Positions 42,792-52,370 of a DNA stretch of 64,000 nt are shown one piece after another. The position numbers and the translations under genes were made by a program. Position 1 is the first letter of the stretch. Each line of letters begins with the position of its first letter. Under the pieces are notes generated by a model that did not search any database, was not told the origin of the DNA, and worked only from the letters and a program-made list of their open reading frames with translations. The stretch is from CBDBND01 sp965262665. GTDB lineage: Bacteria; Pseudomonadota; Alphaproteobacteria; Rhodospirillales; Rhodospirillaceae. The stretch is from contig CBDHFR010000003.1 of NCBI GenBank assembly GCA_965262665.1, positions 620,001-684,000 of the forward strand, given 5' to 3'.

Positions 42792-43991
42792 TTAGTCCTC
42801 GGCTGCAAGCGGTTCCGGATCAGCACGCATGGCCATGGGCAGCAGGGCCAGAGAGGCGATGCAACACAGCGCGACGCCAATCGCGACAAAGATTGGACCG
42901 TCACTCAACGTCGGCGCCACCAATTGCGTCCCCACCGCCGACAATCCCATGCCGGAGAACATCATCAAGCCGCCGGCCGAGCCAGTGTGAGTTCCGGCGA
43001 AGGCCATCGCTTTGGCGAAACCGGGTCCACCACGAAAACCCAATCCAATGGCCGTGGGAACCATAGTCATGGTGAAGCTTGCCGCACTCATCAGTGCTGG
43101 TGTGACAAACACCAGTGTCAAAAAGGCGACGGCACTAAACATTTGCAGCCAGGCGCCGATGACGATGATGCGGTCGATGCCATAGCGATCACTGAGTCTG
43201 CCGGCGGTGTTCGCGAACACGACAAAGAAAACGATCAGCGTTACTTGCATGACGACAAACGCCGTCGTGGTGTGACCGAGATACGTCACCAGCAGATACG
43301 GCGTCGCCATGATGTAAATGATGAGACCTGCAAAGGCAAAGGCGTGACTGACTTGGTAGCCCATGAATCTTCGTGACTGCATCAGATGCCAATAGCGCAG
43401 ATGCGCAGGCGGACGATCAGGATCATGGGGCGGCGGTGATGGGAATTTGAAAACCTGAAAAGCCGCCATGGTGAAGACCGCGATCACCGCCATCACCCAG
43501 AACGTGGACTCCCAACCGAACACCACCACCAACCAGGCACCGATGACGGGAGCAATGGCGGGAAACACCGCCTCCATGGATGAGACAATCGACGTCAGGC
43601 GCACGACCAGGCGGTCGTCCCCGGCTTCCCGCAACAGCGCCGGTGCCAGCGCCGTCCCCGCACTGGCGGCAAACCCTTGCACAACGCGCAAGGCGATCAG
43701 CGCGTTCATGGTTTCAGCCAAGGCACAGGCGACGGACGACAGGGTGAACGCTGCCAATGCCCAGGTCAGAATCAGCCGGCGGTCATAAAGGTCGGCCAGA
43801 GTGCCGAACACCAGTTGGCCGACAGCGAAGGTGGCGAAGAACGCCGCCAGGGTGTATTGTGCGCCGACTTCATCGCCGTTCAGCGCTTCCGGTAACAAGG
43901 GGATTGCTGGCAGGTATAAATCCGTCGCCACCATCGATGAGCCGGCGGCAAGAAACACGGGAAGCGCAAGCAACAAAATCGCACGATTCAT
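42792..43991 (-). CDS. Bcr/CflA-type multidrug efflux MFS transporter
   Basis: 399 residues from the ATG at 43991 (AGGCAG upstream); an in-frame start 24 bases earlier is possible. It has twelve hydrophobic segments, beginning ILLLALPVFLAAGSSMVATDLYLPAIP, the drug/proton antiporter-type DLYLPA motif of the Bcr group. The loop-2 motif GTLADLYDRRLIL and the VVQGFAASAGTALAPALLRE segment (antiporter motif C region) support proton-driven export. Substrates are unknown. The gene lies between mnmE and mnmG, another insertion into the conserved order. Confidence 0.85.
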   Translation of the reverse strand: MNRAILLLALPVFLAAGSSMVATDLYLPAIPLLPEALNGDEVGAQYTLAAFFATFAVGQLVFGTLADLYDRRLILTWALAAFTLSSVACALAETMNALIALRVVQGFAASAGTALAPALLREAGDDRLVVRLTSIVSSMEAVFPAIAPVIGAWLVVVFGWESTFWVMAVIAVFTMAAFQVFKFPSPPPHDPDRPPAHLRYWHLMQSRRFMGYQVSHAFAFAGLIIYIMATPYLLVTYLGHTTTAFVVMQVTLIVFFVVFANTAGRLSDRYGIDRIIVIGAWLQMFSAVAFLTLVFVTPALMSAASFTMTMVPTAIGLGFRGGPGFAKAMAFAGTHTGSAGGLMMFSGMGLSAVGTQLVAPTLSDGPIFVAIGVALCCIASLALLPMAMRADPEPLAAED

Positions 43992-44060
43992 TTTTCTGCC
44001 TGCACCACTGGACACTGTTTCTCAGCGTGTCGTATACCAGAGTAATGGCTGTCGTGTGAT

Positions 44061-45407
44061 TTATTTCCCGATACAAAACTCGGCGAACACCACGTCGAGT
44101 AAATCTTCAACATCCACTGTGCCGGTGATGCGGCCAAGTGCGCGCGCCGCCAAGCGCAAATCTTCCGCTGCCAGTTCGGGCAAGTCAGCATCGCGAGCGC
44201 GCCGCAAAGCCGCAACGCATTCTTCCAAAGCATGGCGATGACGGGTGCGGGTGATGGGTGCGTCTTGTCCTGTTTCACACAACGCACCAACCAGCTTGGT
44301 CAGTTCGGTGAGAAACAACTCGAGACCAAACCCGGTTTTGACAGAAAGGAAATGAGTGGCACGCCAATCTTCTTGCACATCGAGTTCTTTTTCCCGCGCT
44401 TGATCCAACAGGTCGGCTTTGTTGACAACGACCATGGTAGACGTGGTGATGGTTGCGCGCGTCGCCTCATCCAATTCCGGATGTGTCGCGCCGTCAAACA
44501 GGGCGATGACTAAGTCAGCGTCCTCGGCCCGCTGTAAAGCCCGCTTCACCCCTTCGTCCTCAATGGCATCACTGGTAGCGCGCAGACCGGCGGTGTCGGC
44601 GACGGCCACGGGATAGCCGTCGAGATCGAGATGCACTTCAATGACATCACGAGTGGTGCCCACGGTTTCGGAGACGATGGCCGCATCCCGCTTGGCCAAA
44701 AGATTGAGCAGGCTCGACTTGCCGGCGTTGGGCGGTCCGATGATGGCCACATGAATTCCGGTTCGCAGCCGCTCGCCCCGTTGGTCATCGGCCAGATGAG
44801 CTGCGATGTCACCGATGAGAGCGTCCACCGTCTGCCACAGAGCCTGGGCGGTGTCCTCGGGCAGGTCCTCGTCGGGAAAATCGATCACGGCTTCGAGATG
44901 GGCCAGGGCTTTGATCAGCTGATCGCGCCAGGCGTCGTAGCGGAGTTTGAGGGCGCCGCCCATTTGGCGGAGCGCTTGGCGGGCCTGGGCCTGGGTTTCG
45001 GAGTCCACCAGGTCGGCCAGGGCTTCCGCCTGAGTGAGGTCCAGCTTGCCCGCGTCGAAGGCCCGGCGGGTAAACTCTCCTGGTCCCGCCGGACGAAGGC
45101 CGCCGATGGCGTTGAGGGCGCTGAGGAGGCCGTCAAGGACTGCGCGACCGCCATGGACATGCAGCTCGGCCACATCTTCACCGGTAAAACTATGGGGGCT
45201 GGGAAACCACGCCACCAGGCCGTTGTCCAACACCTCGCCCGAGCCAGGTTCGCACAAGGTGGCCCGGGTCAGGTGGCGGGGGTCGGGCGTGTCCACGCCG
45301 AGCCAGCTCAACGCCTTTTCCGCTTTGACGCCTGAAATGCGGATGACCGCCACGCCGGCGCGGCCGGGTGCCGTGGCCGGCGCAAAGATGGTGTCGTCAG
45401 ACGCCAT
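44061..45407 (-). CDS. mnmE: tRNA modification GTPase MnmE
   Basis: 448 residues. The N-terminal formyl-THF-binding domain includes TIFAPATAPGRAGVAVIRISG. The G domain inserted in the helical part has G1 GPPNAGKSSLLN, G2/G3 with TVGTTRDVIE and DTAGLR, and G4 VNKADL. The C-terminal CIGK motif (EFCIGK) provides the essential Cys. It works with MnmG on U34 of tRNA. It is the first conserved gene left of rho on this strand, the rho-mnmE interval holding five host genes and the nested IS island. Confidence 0.96.
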   Translation of the reverse strand: MASDDTIFAPATAPGRAGVAVIRISGVKAEKALSWLGVDTPDPRHLTRATLCEPGSGEVLDNGLVAWFPSPHSFTGEDVAELHVHGGRAVLDGLLSALNAIGGLRPAGPGEFTRRAFDAGKLDLTQAEALADLVDSETQAQARQALRQMGGALKLRYDAWRDQLIKALAHLEAVIDFPDEDLPEDTAQALWQTVDALIGDIAAHLADDQRGERLRTGIHVAIIGPPNAGKSSLLNLLAKRDAAIVSETVGTTRDVIEVHLDLDGYPVAVADTAGLRATSDAIEDEGVKRALQRAEDADLVIALFDGATHPELDEATRATITTSTMVVVNKADLLDQAREKELDVQEDWRATHFLSVKTGFGLELFLTELTKLVGALCETGQDAPITRTRHRHALEECVAALRRARDADLPELAAEDLRLAARALGRITGTVDVEDLLDVVFAEFCIGK

Positions 45408-45430
45408 GGGTCAATCCAGGCTCGGCCGCG

Positions 45431-45688
45431 TTATGTCTTCTTCGACGTGGAGTCGGCGACACCGCTGGTTATGGCGGACCAGAATTGCTTCTGCATGTCA
45501 GCCAATCCATCCGTGCCCGCCGGGAACAACGTTTTCATCATCTGCTCAGGGTTCATCGCGTCCGCTGCAGCCGCCATTTGGCTGCGTATGTGCGCCATCA
45601 TGTCCTCTTGCAGAGGCGCGATATCGGGTAACCCCAAAAAAGCACGGGCTTCTTCGGGGGTGCAGTCCACATCGTTGGTCACTTTCAT
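45431..45688 (-). CDS. DUF6489 family small protein
   Basis: 85 residues: MKVTNDVDCTPEEARAFLGL, then MAAAADAMNPEQMMKTLFP and MQKQFWSAITSG. The start VxxDVDCTPEEARAFLGLPD and the FW near the end are the recurring pattern of this alphaproteobacterial family. No signal peptide or membrane segment. The family has no known function; it lies 23 bases upstream of mnmE on the same strand and is probably co-transcribed with it. Confidence 0.75.
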   Translation of the reverse strand: MKVTNDVDCTPEEARAFLGLPDIAPLQEDMMAHIRSQMAAAADAMNPEQMMKTLFPAGTDGLADMQKQFWSAITSGVADSTSKKT

Positions 45689-45816
45689 GACGGCGTCTCC
45701 ATCGCATTTTCAATTGAGTGAGTGGGCATTTGAATCCGTGTTGTCGAGGTCTACAGTAGATAGTGAACCTTCTGAACGAAAGTCTTTCCGTTCTTTTTGC
45801 TACGTCAGGATACCCA

Positions 45817-47874
45817 ATGACGGACCCCGTGATCCCGTCCAACGGCCGCAATCGCCTTAACGATGAAACCAGTCCCTATTTGCGGCAGCACCAAGACAAT
45901 CCGGTGCACTGGTGGGCCTGGGGCGATGATGCGTTTGCCGCAGCGCAGGAGGAAGACAAACCCATTTTGCTGTCGGTGGGCTATGCCGCCTGTCACTGGT
46001 GCCATGTCATGGCCCACGAAAGTTTTGAAAACGACACCATCGCCGGTGTGATGAACCGGTTGTTCATCAACATCAAAGTGGACCGGGAAGAACGTCCGGA
46101 TGTGGACGCCATTTATCAAAAAGCCCTGGCCTCCATGGACGAGCAGGGTGGGTGGCCGTTGACCATGTTTGTCACGCCCGAGGGCAAACCGTTTTTCGGC
46201 GGCACCTATTTTCCACCCGCGTCCCGCTGGGGACGGCCCGGGTTTCCCGACGTGCTGGAACGGATCGCCGAGATCTACAAGACCGACCGCAGCACCGTAG
46301 AAGACCAGGCCGGCAAGCTGACAACGCATTTGGCACACGGCCGGGACGGTCAACTGAAAGATCCGTTATCCCTGTCTATGCTGGACGATGCGGCAACCCA
46401 TCTGGCGGATCATTTTGACCCGGTCAACGGTGGTCTCGGCGGTGCGCCGAAGTTTCCCATGGCCGAGGTGTTTGAATTTTTGTGGCGCGCTTTTTGCCGG
46501 TCGGGCGAAAGCAAATTTCAAGACATGGTCATCCTGACTCTGGACCGCATATGTCAGGGCGGCATTTACGATCATCTCGGCGGCGGCTTCGCACGCTATT
46601 CCACCGATGAAGTTTGGCTCGCCCCACACTTTGAAAAAATGCTTTACGACAACGCGCAGCTCATCGATGTGCTGGCGCAGGTGTGGCTGGAAACCAAATC
46701 GGATCTGTACAAAACCTGCATTGAAGAAACCATCGCCTGGCTCAGCCGCGAGATGATGGGCGAGAACGGCGCCTTTGCCGCCACCCTGGACGCGGACTCC
46801 GAAGGCGAAGAAGGCAAGTTTTATGTCTGGTCGGACGCCGAAGTGGATCAGGTGCTCGGCTCCGATGCGGCATTGTTCAAGGACGTTTACGACGTTACTG
46901 CCGACGGCAACTGGGAAGGTAAGAACATTCTCAATCGCATTGACAGTGGAACACGTACGCTCACCGAAGAGGAAGAACAGACTCTTACACGCGCACGCGC
47001 AGCATTGTTCGACGCGCGGGCACCGCGCATCCGACCTGGGTGGGATGACAAGGTGCTGGCCGATTGGAACGGTTTGATGATTCAGGCTTTGGCGCGGGCG
47101 GGCATGATTTTTGACCGGCCGGAGTGGATTGACTTGGGGCGTACGGCCTACGACGCCATCCTGTCCACCATGACCTGGCAAGACGGCGATGGACGCACCC
47201 GTTTGGCTCACTCTTTGTGCGGCGGCCGGGTACAGCCGGTCGACATGCTCGACGACTATGCCAACATGATCGGCGCAGTACTCACCTTGTCCTCTGCAAC
47301 GGGCGAAGAGTTATTCGTAAACCAAGCCATCGATTGGGCGGACTTGGTCCACGCGCTGTTTTGGAATGAAGACGGCCACGGATACTTTTTTACCGCTGCC
47401 GATGCGGAACATCTCATCGTCCGCGCCACTTCGGTCACCGACACGGCAACGCCGTCAGGCAACGGCACCATGTTAAACGTCCTAGCCCGGTTGTTTCATT
47501 TCACCGGCGATGATCGCTTTCGCATTCGTGCGGAAGCTTTGATCGAAGCTTTCGATGTGGAAACCATGCAGCACTTTCCACATACCTGTGCCTTTCTCAA
47601 CGGTTTTGAAAACTTCATCGACGGGTTGCAAGTGATTGTCGTCGGTGACCGTCAAAACCAAGACGTTCAATCCTTGCTGCGCGGCGCACTACAAGAATCC
47701 CATCCGACGTTGAATCTGGCCACGGTCGGTGATCCATCGGCGTTGCCGGCCAGTCATGCCGCGCACCTCAAGGATAAAATTGACGGCCAGGCAACAGCCT
47801 ACGTGTGCCGCGGCCCAGTGTGCCAACCGCCGGTCAACACGGCAGCCGATTTACAGACCGCGCTCATCACCTAA
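45817..47874 (+). CDS. DUF255/thioredoxin-domain protein (YyaL/SSP411 family)
   Basis: 685 residues from the ATG at 45817 with AGGA upstream; an earlier GTG at 45763 has no site. The N-terminal domain is the thioredoxin-like DUF255: NRLNDETSPYLRQHQDNPVHW and SVGYAACHWCHVMAHESFEN, with the CxxC as CHWC. The rest is an alpha/alpha-barrel like glycosidase folds (HLGGGFARYSTDEVWLAPHFEKMLYDNA, WDDKVLADWNGLMIQALA). The family is widespread, including human SPATA20; its activity is not established. It is divergent from the DUF6489 gene. Confidence 0.88.
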   Translation: MTDPVIPSNGRNRLNDETSPYLRQHQDNPVHWWAWGDDAFAAAQEEDKPILLSVGYAACHWCHVMAHESFENDTIAGVMNRLFINIKVDREERPDVDAIYQKALASMDEQGGWPLTMFVTPEGKPFFGGTYFPPASRWGRPGFPDVLERIAEIYKTDRSTVEDQAGKLTTHLAHGRDGQLKDPLSLSMLDDAATHLADHFDPVNGGLGGAPKFPMAEVFEFLWRAFCRSGESKFQDMVILTLDRICQGGIYDHLGGGFARYSTDEVWLAPHFEKMLYDNAQLIDVLAQVWLETKSDLYKTCIEETIAWLSREMMGENGAFAATLDADSEGEEGKFYVWSDAEVDQVLGSDAALFKDVYDVTADGNWEGKNILNRIDSGTRTLTEEEEQTLTRARAALFDARAPRIRPGWDDKVLADWNGLMIQALARAGMIFDRPEWIDLGRTAYDAILSTMTWQDGDGRTRLAHSLCGGRVQPVDMLDDYANMIGAVLTLSSATGEELFVNQAIDWADLVHALFWNEDGHGYFFTAADAEHLIVRATSVTDTATPSGNGTMLNVLARLFHFTGDDRFRIRAEALIEAFDVETMQHFPHTCAFLNGFENFIDGLQVIVVGDRQNQDVQSLLRGALQESHPTLNLATVGDPSALPASHAAHLKDKIDGQATAYVCRGPVCQPPVNTAADLQTALIT

Positions 47875-47887
47875 TTCAGCACGATTT

Positions 47888-48337
47888 ATGCCCCATCTGT
47901 CTTTTCATTCTTCCATTGGCGATCTCACCGTATCGGAAGAGAGCGGGACATTGGTCGCAGTGGACTGGGGCTGGGGCCGGGATCAGGAGTCCTCACCCTT
48001 GGTTGAAGAGGCCCGGATACAGATCGAAGCCTATTTGGACGGTGATCTGACGGCTTTCGACCTGCCGCTTAATCCTGCCGGGACCGCCTTTCAGCGCCGG
48101 GTGTGGACGGCGATGCAAAAAATCCCGTTCGGCGCCGTGGAAACCTACGGCGGGTTGGCCAAACAAGTGAGCTCGGCGGCTCGGGCTGTGGGCAAGGCCT
48201 GCGGTGCCAATCCACTCCCGATTGTGATCCCCTGCCACCGGGTAGTGGCCGCAGGTGGTGGCCTTGGGGGCTATTCGGGAGACGGCGGTTTGGCTACAAA
48301 GCGGGCCTTGCTCACCATTGAAGGTCGGGCGGTGTGA
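47888..48337 (+). CDS. ogt: Methylated-DNA-[protein]-cysteine S-methyltransferase
   Basis: 149 residues from the ATG at 47888. The active-site PCHR is in NPLPIVIPCHRVVAAGGGLGGYSGDGGLATKRALL, whose Cys takes the alkyl group from O6-alkylguanine, and the DNA-binding part includes GTAFQRRVWTAMQKIPFGAVETYGGLA. Length and lack of a regulatory N-terminal domain fit Ogt rather than Ada. It lies 13 bases after the DUF255 gene on the same strand. Confidence 0.9.
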   Translation: MPHLSFHSSIGDLTVSEESGTLVAVDWGWGRDQESSPLVEEARIQIEAYLDGDLTAFDLPLNPAGTAFQRRVWTAMQKIPFGAVETYGGLAKQVSSAARAVGKACGANPLPIVIPCHRVVAAGGGLGGYSGDGGLATKRALLTIEGRAV

Positions 48338-48389
48338 ATAACAAGCCAGCTCCGCCATCCGGTTGTGAGCGGCATTTGAGGGGCGGAAC

Positions 48390-49367
48390 ATGGTGAAAGC
48401 AATCGTGGTGCGGGAGACCGGCGGTCCGGAAGCGCTGATCTCAGAACAGGTGGACATAGGAAAGCCAGGCCCCGGTGAGGTGCGTTTGCGCCAGACCGCC
48501 ATCGGCGTCAATTTCATCGACACCTATCACCGCTCCGGTCTTTATCCCATATCGCCCATGCCCTTTACGCCGGGCATGGAAGCGGTGGGTGAAATTGAGG
48601 ATGTGGGCGAAGGTGTCATCGAATTCCAGGACGGCGACCGGGTGTGTTACGGCAACGGTCCCATCGGGTCCTATGCCGAAGTGCGCATCATGCCGACGTC
48701 GACCTTGGTCAAGGTGCCGGGACAGCTGAACGACGACCATGTCGCCGGAATGATGCTGCGCGGGCTGACTGTGTGGTACTTGCTGCGCAGTCTGTACACC
48801 CTCAAAGCCGGCGAGACCGTGTTGTTTCACGCAGCGGCCGGCGGCGTCGGTTTGATCTTTTGCCAATGGGCCAAGCACATCGGTGCCACCGTCATCGGCA
48901 CCGTCGGTAGTGCGGAGAAAGCGGAGCTGGCCCGGGAGGGCGGCTGCGACTACACGGTGCTCTACAAGGAACAGAATTTTGTCGACGAGGTTAAAACCCT
49001 GACCGACGGCAAAGGGGTGTCCGTTGTTTATGACGGTGTCGGCAAGGACACCTTCATGAACTCCCTGGATTGCCTTGCCAAGCGCGGTCTGATGGTCTCC
49101 TTCGGCAATGCGTCAGGACCGCCGCCGGCGCTGGAGGTGGGTGCGCTTGGTCCCAAGGGGTCGCTGTTTGTCACCCGCCCAACCTTGTTCGACTACACCG
49201 GCACCCGGCCCGAGTTGGAACAAGCCTGCACCGAACTGTTTGATGTGGTCGGATCCAGCGCGGTGAAGATCGAGGTCGGACAAAGCTACGGATTGGACCA
49301 GGCCGCCCATGCTCACAGCGACTTGGAATCCCGCAAAACAACAGGATCGACCGTTCTTTTAGTTTGA
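48390..49367 (+). CDS. NADPH:quinone oxidoreductase (medium-chain dehydrogenase family)
   Basis: 325 residues. The QOR pattern is complete: GEVRLRQTAIGVNFIDTYHRSGLYP near the N-terminus, GMEAVGEIEDVGEGV, and the nucleotide-binding fold with VLFHAAAGGVGLIFCQWAKHIGATVIGTVGSAEKAELA (AAGGVG typical of NADPH quinone reductases). There are no zinc-ligand cysteines. It should reduce quinones by one electron or enals. It lies 52 bases after ogt and may be co-transcribed with it. Confidence 0.92.
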   Translation: MVKAIVVRETGGPEALISEQVDIGKPGPGEVRLRQTAIGVNFIDTYHRSGLYPISPMPFTPGMEAVGEIEDVGEGVIEFQDGDRVCYGNGPIGSYAEVRIMPTSTLVKVPGQLNDDHVAGMMLRGLTVWYLLRSLYTLKAGETVLFHAAAGGVGLIFCQWAKHIGATVIGTVGSAEKAELAREGGCDYTVLYKEQNFVDEVKTLTDGKGVSVVYDGVGKDTFMNSLDCLAKRGLMVSFGNASGPPPALEVGALGPKGSLFVTRPTLFDYTGTRPELEQACTELFDVVGSSAVKIEVGQSYGLDQAAHAHSDLESRKTTGSTVLLV

Positions 49368-49398
49368 TGGGGTTCTTCAAAGGTGTTGGTGTAGACGA

Positions 49399-49671
49399 TC
49401 AGTCGTTGTCGGCTATGGTCAAGGTGTCCGGCCTAATCACCAACCCTTTCCAGTGCGCCCGTTGCACCATGCGCTCTTTGTGAGCACCTTGGACCTGACC
49501 GCGCTCTTGGTCGTTTTTGCAATTGGGCAGTCTGGTTTTGTATTCGGAGACTTCCGCCGCAGTTATCAAGGATTGACCGAACACCTCATGTTTATCGGCG
49601 ACGGCGGATCCTGCAAAACCAACGCAGACTGACAGAGCGAATAGAATGGCAAGCGCCAGAGTACGCACCAT
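49399..49671 (-). CDS. Small secreted protein
   Basis: 90 residues with a signal peptide (LALAILFALSVCVGFAGSAVA) and a 65-residue mature part: GQSLITAAEVSEYKTRLPNC, then KERMVQRAHWKGL. The ITxxEVxxYKxRL...AHKERMxxRA pattern recurs in small periplasmic proteins of proteobacteria, whose role is unknown. It is convergent with the quinone reductase gene. The ISAs1 island begins about 60 bases upstream of its start, so its promoter may be altered. Confidence 0.6.
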   Translation of the reverse strand: MVRTLALAILFALSVCVGFAGSAVADKHEVFGQSLITAAEVSEYKTRLPNCKNDQERGQVQGAHKERMVQRAHWKGLVIRPDTLTIADND

Positions 49672-49945
49672 CGCACTCTCCCCACAAAGAACGACGAAAC
49701 AAAAGTATGCCTGAAAAAGGAATGTCTGTCAGCGGTTGAATCAGGGTAATCGGGTGAATTTGAGGATGACAAGAGTGTAGAAGTCTGAATCGCTATTAAT
49801 CCTTTTGATTCGCAAGAAGGATCCCAGAAATGATGCGACGGTTTGGAACGGCGAACGAGGCCTTTAATCAGATTGTTGATTTCCTGGAGCATTTCACCGA
49901 TCTCGACGACCCGCGGCAACGCACCAAGGTCCTCTATCCCCTCGA

Positions 49946-51637
49946 CCCCGGACTTCTCCCGAGGCGTTTTTGATGCGCTGGATTTGAGAGTGATGGGGCT
50001 GATTTGAGTGTCGGCGTGGTGGGTCGGGCTTTGAGATGGATGTTCTGGCCGGGATAGTTGGGCAGGCTTTGCGTATGATTGGTTTTTTGGTGGGTTTCGG
50101 GCACGCGGGAGTCATCGCCGCCGTAGCGTTGCCCCTTTTCCCTGTTGTGGTGGAGAGTTGCGATCAAGGGGCGCCAAGGCGGCGTTGGCCTTGAAGAACA
50201 GGTCTTTGTAAGGGCAGGCATCGGGCAGGGAGAGCTTGATGCGTCGCACGGAGTTGATGACTTTGGCGCCGAGCTTCAGAAGTTTCAGGCGTATGGTATT
50301 GGGGACGGCCTTGGCCAGGGTCGTCTTTTTCAGGGCGACGCGGCGGATACCGTCGATGAGGACATAGGCGAAGGCGGCGAGGAGCAGGCGAAGCTGGTTG
50401 GCTTTGTAGGCGTGTGCGCTCATGCGATTGGCAAACAAATCGAGTTGGCAGTCCTTGATACGGTTTTCCATGTCGCCGCGTGGGCAATAGGTGTCTTCGT
50501 AGAGTTCCCTGGGCGGGACTTGATGGCGATTGAGGGAAGTGACGAGGAAGCGGCAGCGCTGTTCGTGTCCGGGCTTGTGTTCGACCTTGGCGATGACGCG
50601 CCGTGGCCGGGCCCAGGTTCTGGATTTGGTGATGTGGTGGAAATCGCCGTAGGCGCGGACCGGCTGGCCGGTTTCGATCATGGCTATGGCGGCTTTGCCG
50701 CGGACCCTCTGTGCTTTCTTGAGCAGGACATCGTTGCGCGCCAGGCCGAAGACGTAATCCACGGCATTTCCTTCGCACCAACGCATCAGGTTCTCGCGCG
50801 CGAAGCCGCTGTCGCCGCGCAGCAGGATGTCGACGTTGGGCCATCGTTCGCGGATCATCCGGACGATGCGTTCGCGGATCATCCGGACGCTGCGGCGGAT
50901 CTGGTTGCGCGCACCCCTGGCGCCATCGATGTTGGCGGGTCGGAGTTGGGCGAGCAGGAGATGGCGGCCGCAGAAGACATAGAGGGGCAGGAAACAGCGG
51001 TGTTCGTAATAGCCGTGGAAGAAGGCGTTCTCCTGGCGCCCATGGGTTTCCACGTCGGTGGCGTCGATATCGAGGGTGATGCGCGCGCGGCGTCTGGTGG
51101 GCGTCGAGAAACAGGGTGACGAACAGGTTGGAGAGTTTCTTGAGGTTGGGGACCATCTGGTGATAGCGGCGGTTGCCGGTTTCCCAGGATTGTTCCAGCC
51201 GGTTCAGCGTTGACTTGCCGGCCAGCGGAGCCGGGATCTCCGGTTCGCGGTGAGGCCAGCAATTTCAAGGCCGGGTCGAAACGGAGCGTGTCGTGGTCGA
51301 TGATATCTTCATAGCCGAGCGCCATCCCGCAAACCCGTTGAGCCAACAGGGCGGGAAGGGCATGGGTTAGGCGTTCTCGATCCCGGTGATCGGTGAAACA
51401 GCCCGCCATGCGTTCGAACAGACGTATCCGGCGCGCCTGTTCGCGCAGTAACAGGACACCGGCGTCCGACGTGATCTCGCCGCCGTCGAAGGCGGCAAAC
51501 ACCACCCGTTTGCCGTAATCCGCAAAGCGCATCCTGAAAACACCCTGTTTTATTAAAGCCCATCCGAATCAGTACTAATACATTGATTATAAAAAGAGAA
51601 TCTGAATGCCGCCAGATCCTGGTGAGAAATGCGGGTC
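49946..51637 (-). mobile_element. IS1380-family element inserted in ISAs1
   Basis: Lies between transposase pieces 1 and 2 of the ISAs1. Its ends are imperfect inverted repeats (CCCCGGACTTCTCCCGAGG against CCCGCATTTCTCACCAGG). A short duplication TCG(A/G) is possible at the target; the limits are good to a few bases. It carries one transposase gene on the minus strand. Confidence 0.75.
50112..51532 (-). pseudogene. IS1380-family transposase, frameshifted
   Basis: Starts MRFADYGKRVVFAAFDGGEI then TSDAGVLLLREQARR, the usual opening. It changes frame near 51260 to AGKSTLNRLEQSWETGNRRY and MVPNLKKLSNLFV, and again near 51090 to DVETHGRQENAFFHGYYEHR, continuing to 50112 with LLRGDSGFARENLMRWCEGN, FGLARNDVL and LYEDTYCPRGDMENRIKDCQ (typical DDE region). 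A 24-bp tandem duplication at 50845-50892 repeats RMIRER. Two frameshifts make it inactive. Confidence 0.82.
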
Positions 51638-51826
51638 GGCGAAGTGTTGCTGCTATGCCTTCTCGGCGTGCTCGCCGGTTGTGAGAGCTGGGTCGAGATC
51701 GCCAAGTACGGCGAGAGGAAACTGACGTTTCTGCGCCGTTTCCGGCCGTTCACGGATGGTACGCCCTCACACGTGTCAACGGCGGAGCAAAATCAGTCCA
51801 GTTGGGCGGCGTAAAACCAGTCCATT

Positions 51827-52370
51827 TTATGTGATGCCGAAGGCGTTGTTGCGGGTTGTCCCGGTAGTGCATAGGAGGGATCCGCGCGGCTTTGCGTAGC
51901 GTTTCGTGTGTGCGAAGCGAAGGCGTGTGGGCGGTGCCTGTGTATCCACCGGGTCAACGATGTCATAAAGGATCGATCGCGGCACGCCGCCGAAGAAGGC
52001 GAAGGCCTTGTTGTGGCCATCCAGCCAGGCTTCCACCGTCGTCGCCGGATAGGCCACGACGAAGCATGCAGCGCTGTGGGGAAGGGTCATGACAAAGAAA
52101 TGGGCTCGCAGCTTGACGCCAGTGATGATCGCATCCGACTCGCCGAAATCCGCCTGCGCATGCCCCGGCGCATGCCCCGGCGGATGTACCAGCGGCACGA
52201 ACATCTCCCGCAAACGACAGCGCCGTTCGCGGACGTAATCCTTGACGATGGTCTGGCCGCCGGTGAAGCCATGCTCATCGCGAAGGCGCTCGAATATCCG
52301 CTTTGCCGTGTGGCGCTGCTTACGGTGAACCGTGCGGTCCGCTTCCAGAATGCGGTCAATGATATCCGGG
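51827..52370 (-). pseudogene. IS21 istA fragment
   Basis: The readable part is the middle of IstA: DIIDRILEADRTVHRKQRHT, RLRDEHGFTGGQTIVKDYV, QADFGESDAIITGVKLRAHF (with the DDE-type acidic residues), and AFAFFGGVPRSILYD. After ILYD the sequence is unrelated and ends AFGIT. Upstream it is cut by a join to IS630 at a shared TATCCGGGAC. A 12-bp duplication at 52156-52179 repeats PGHA. Confidence 0.8.
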
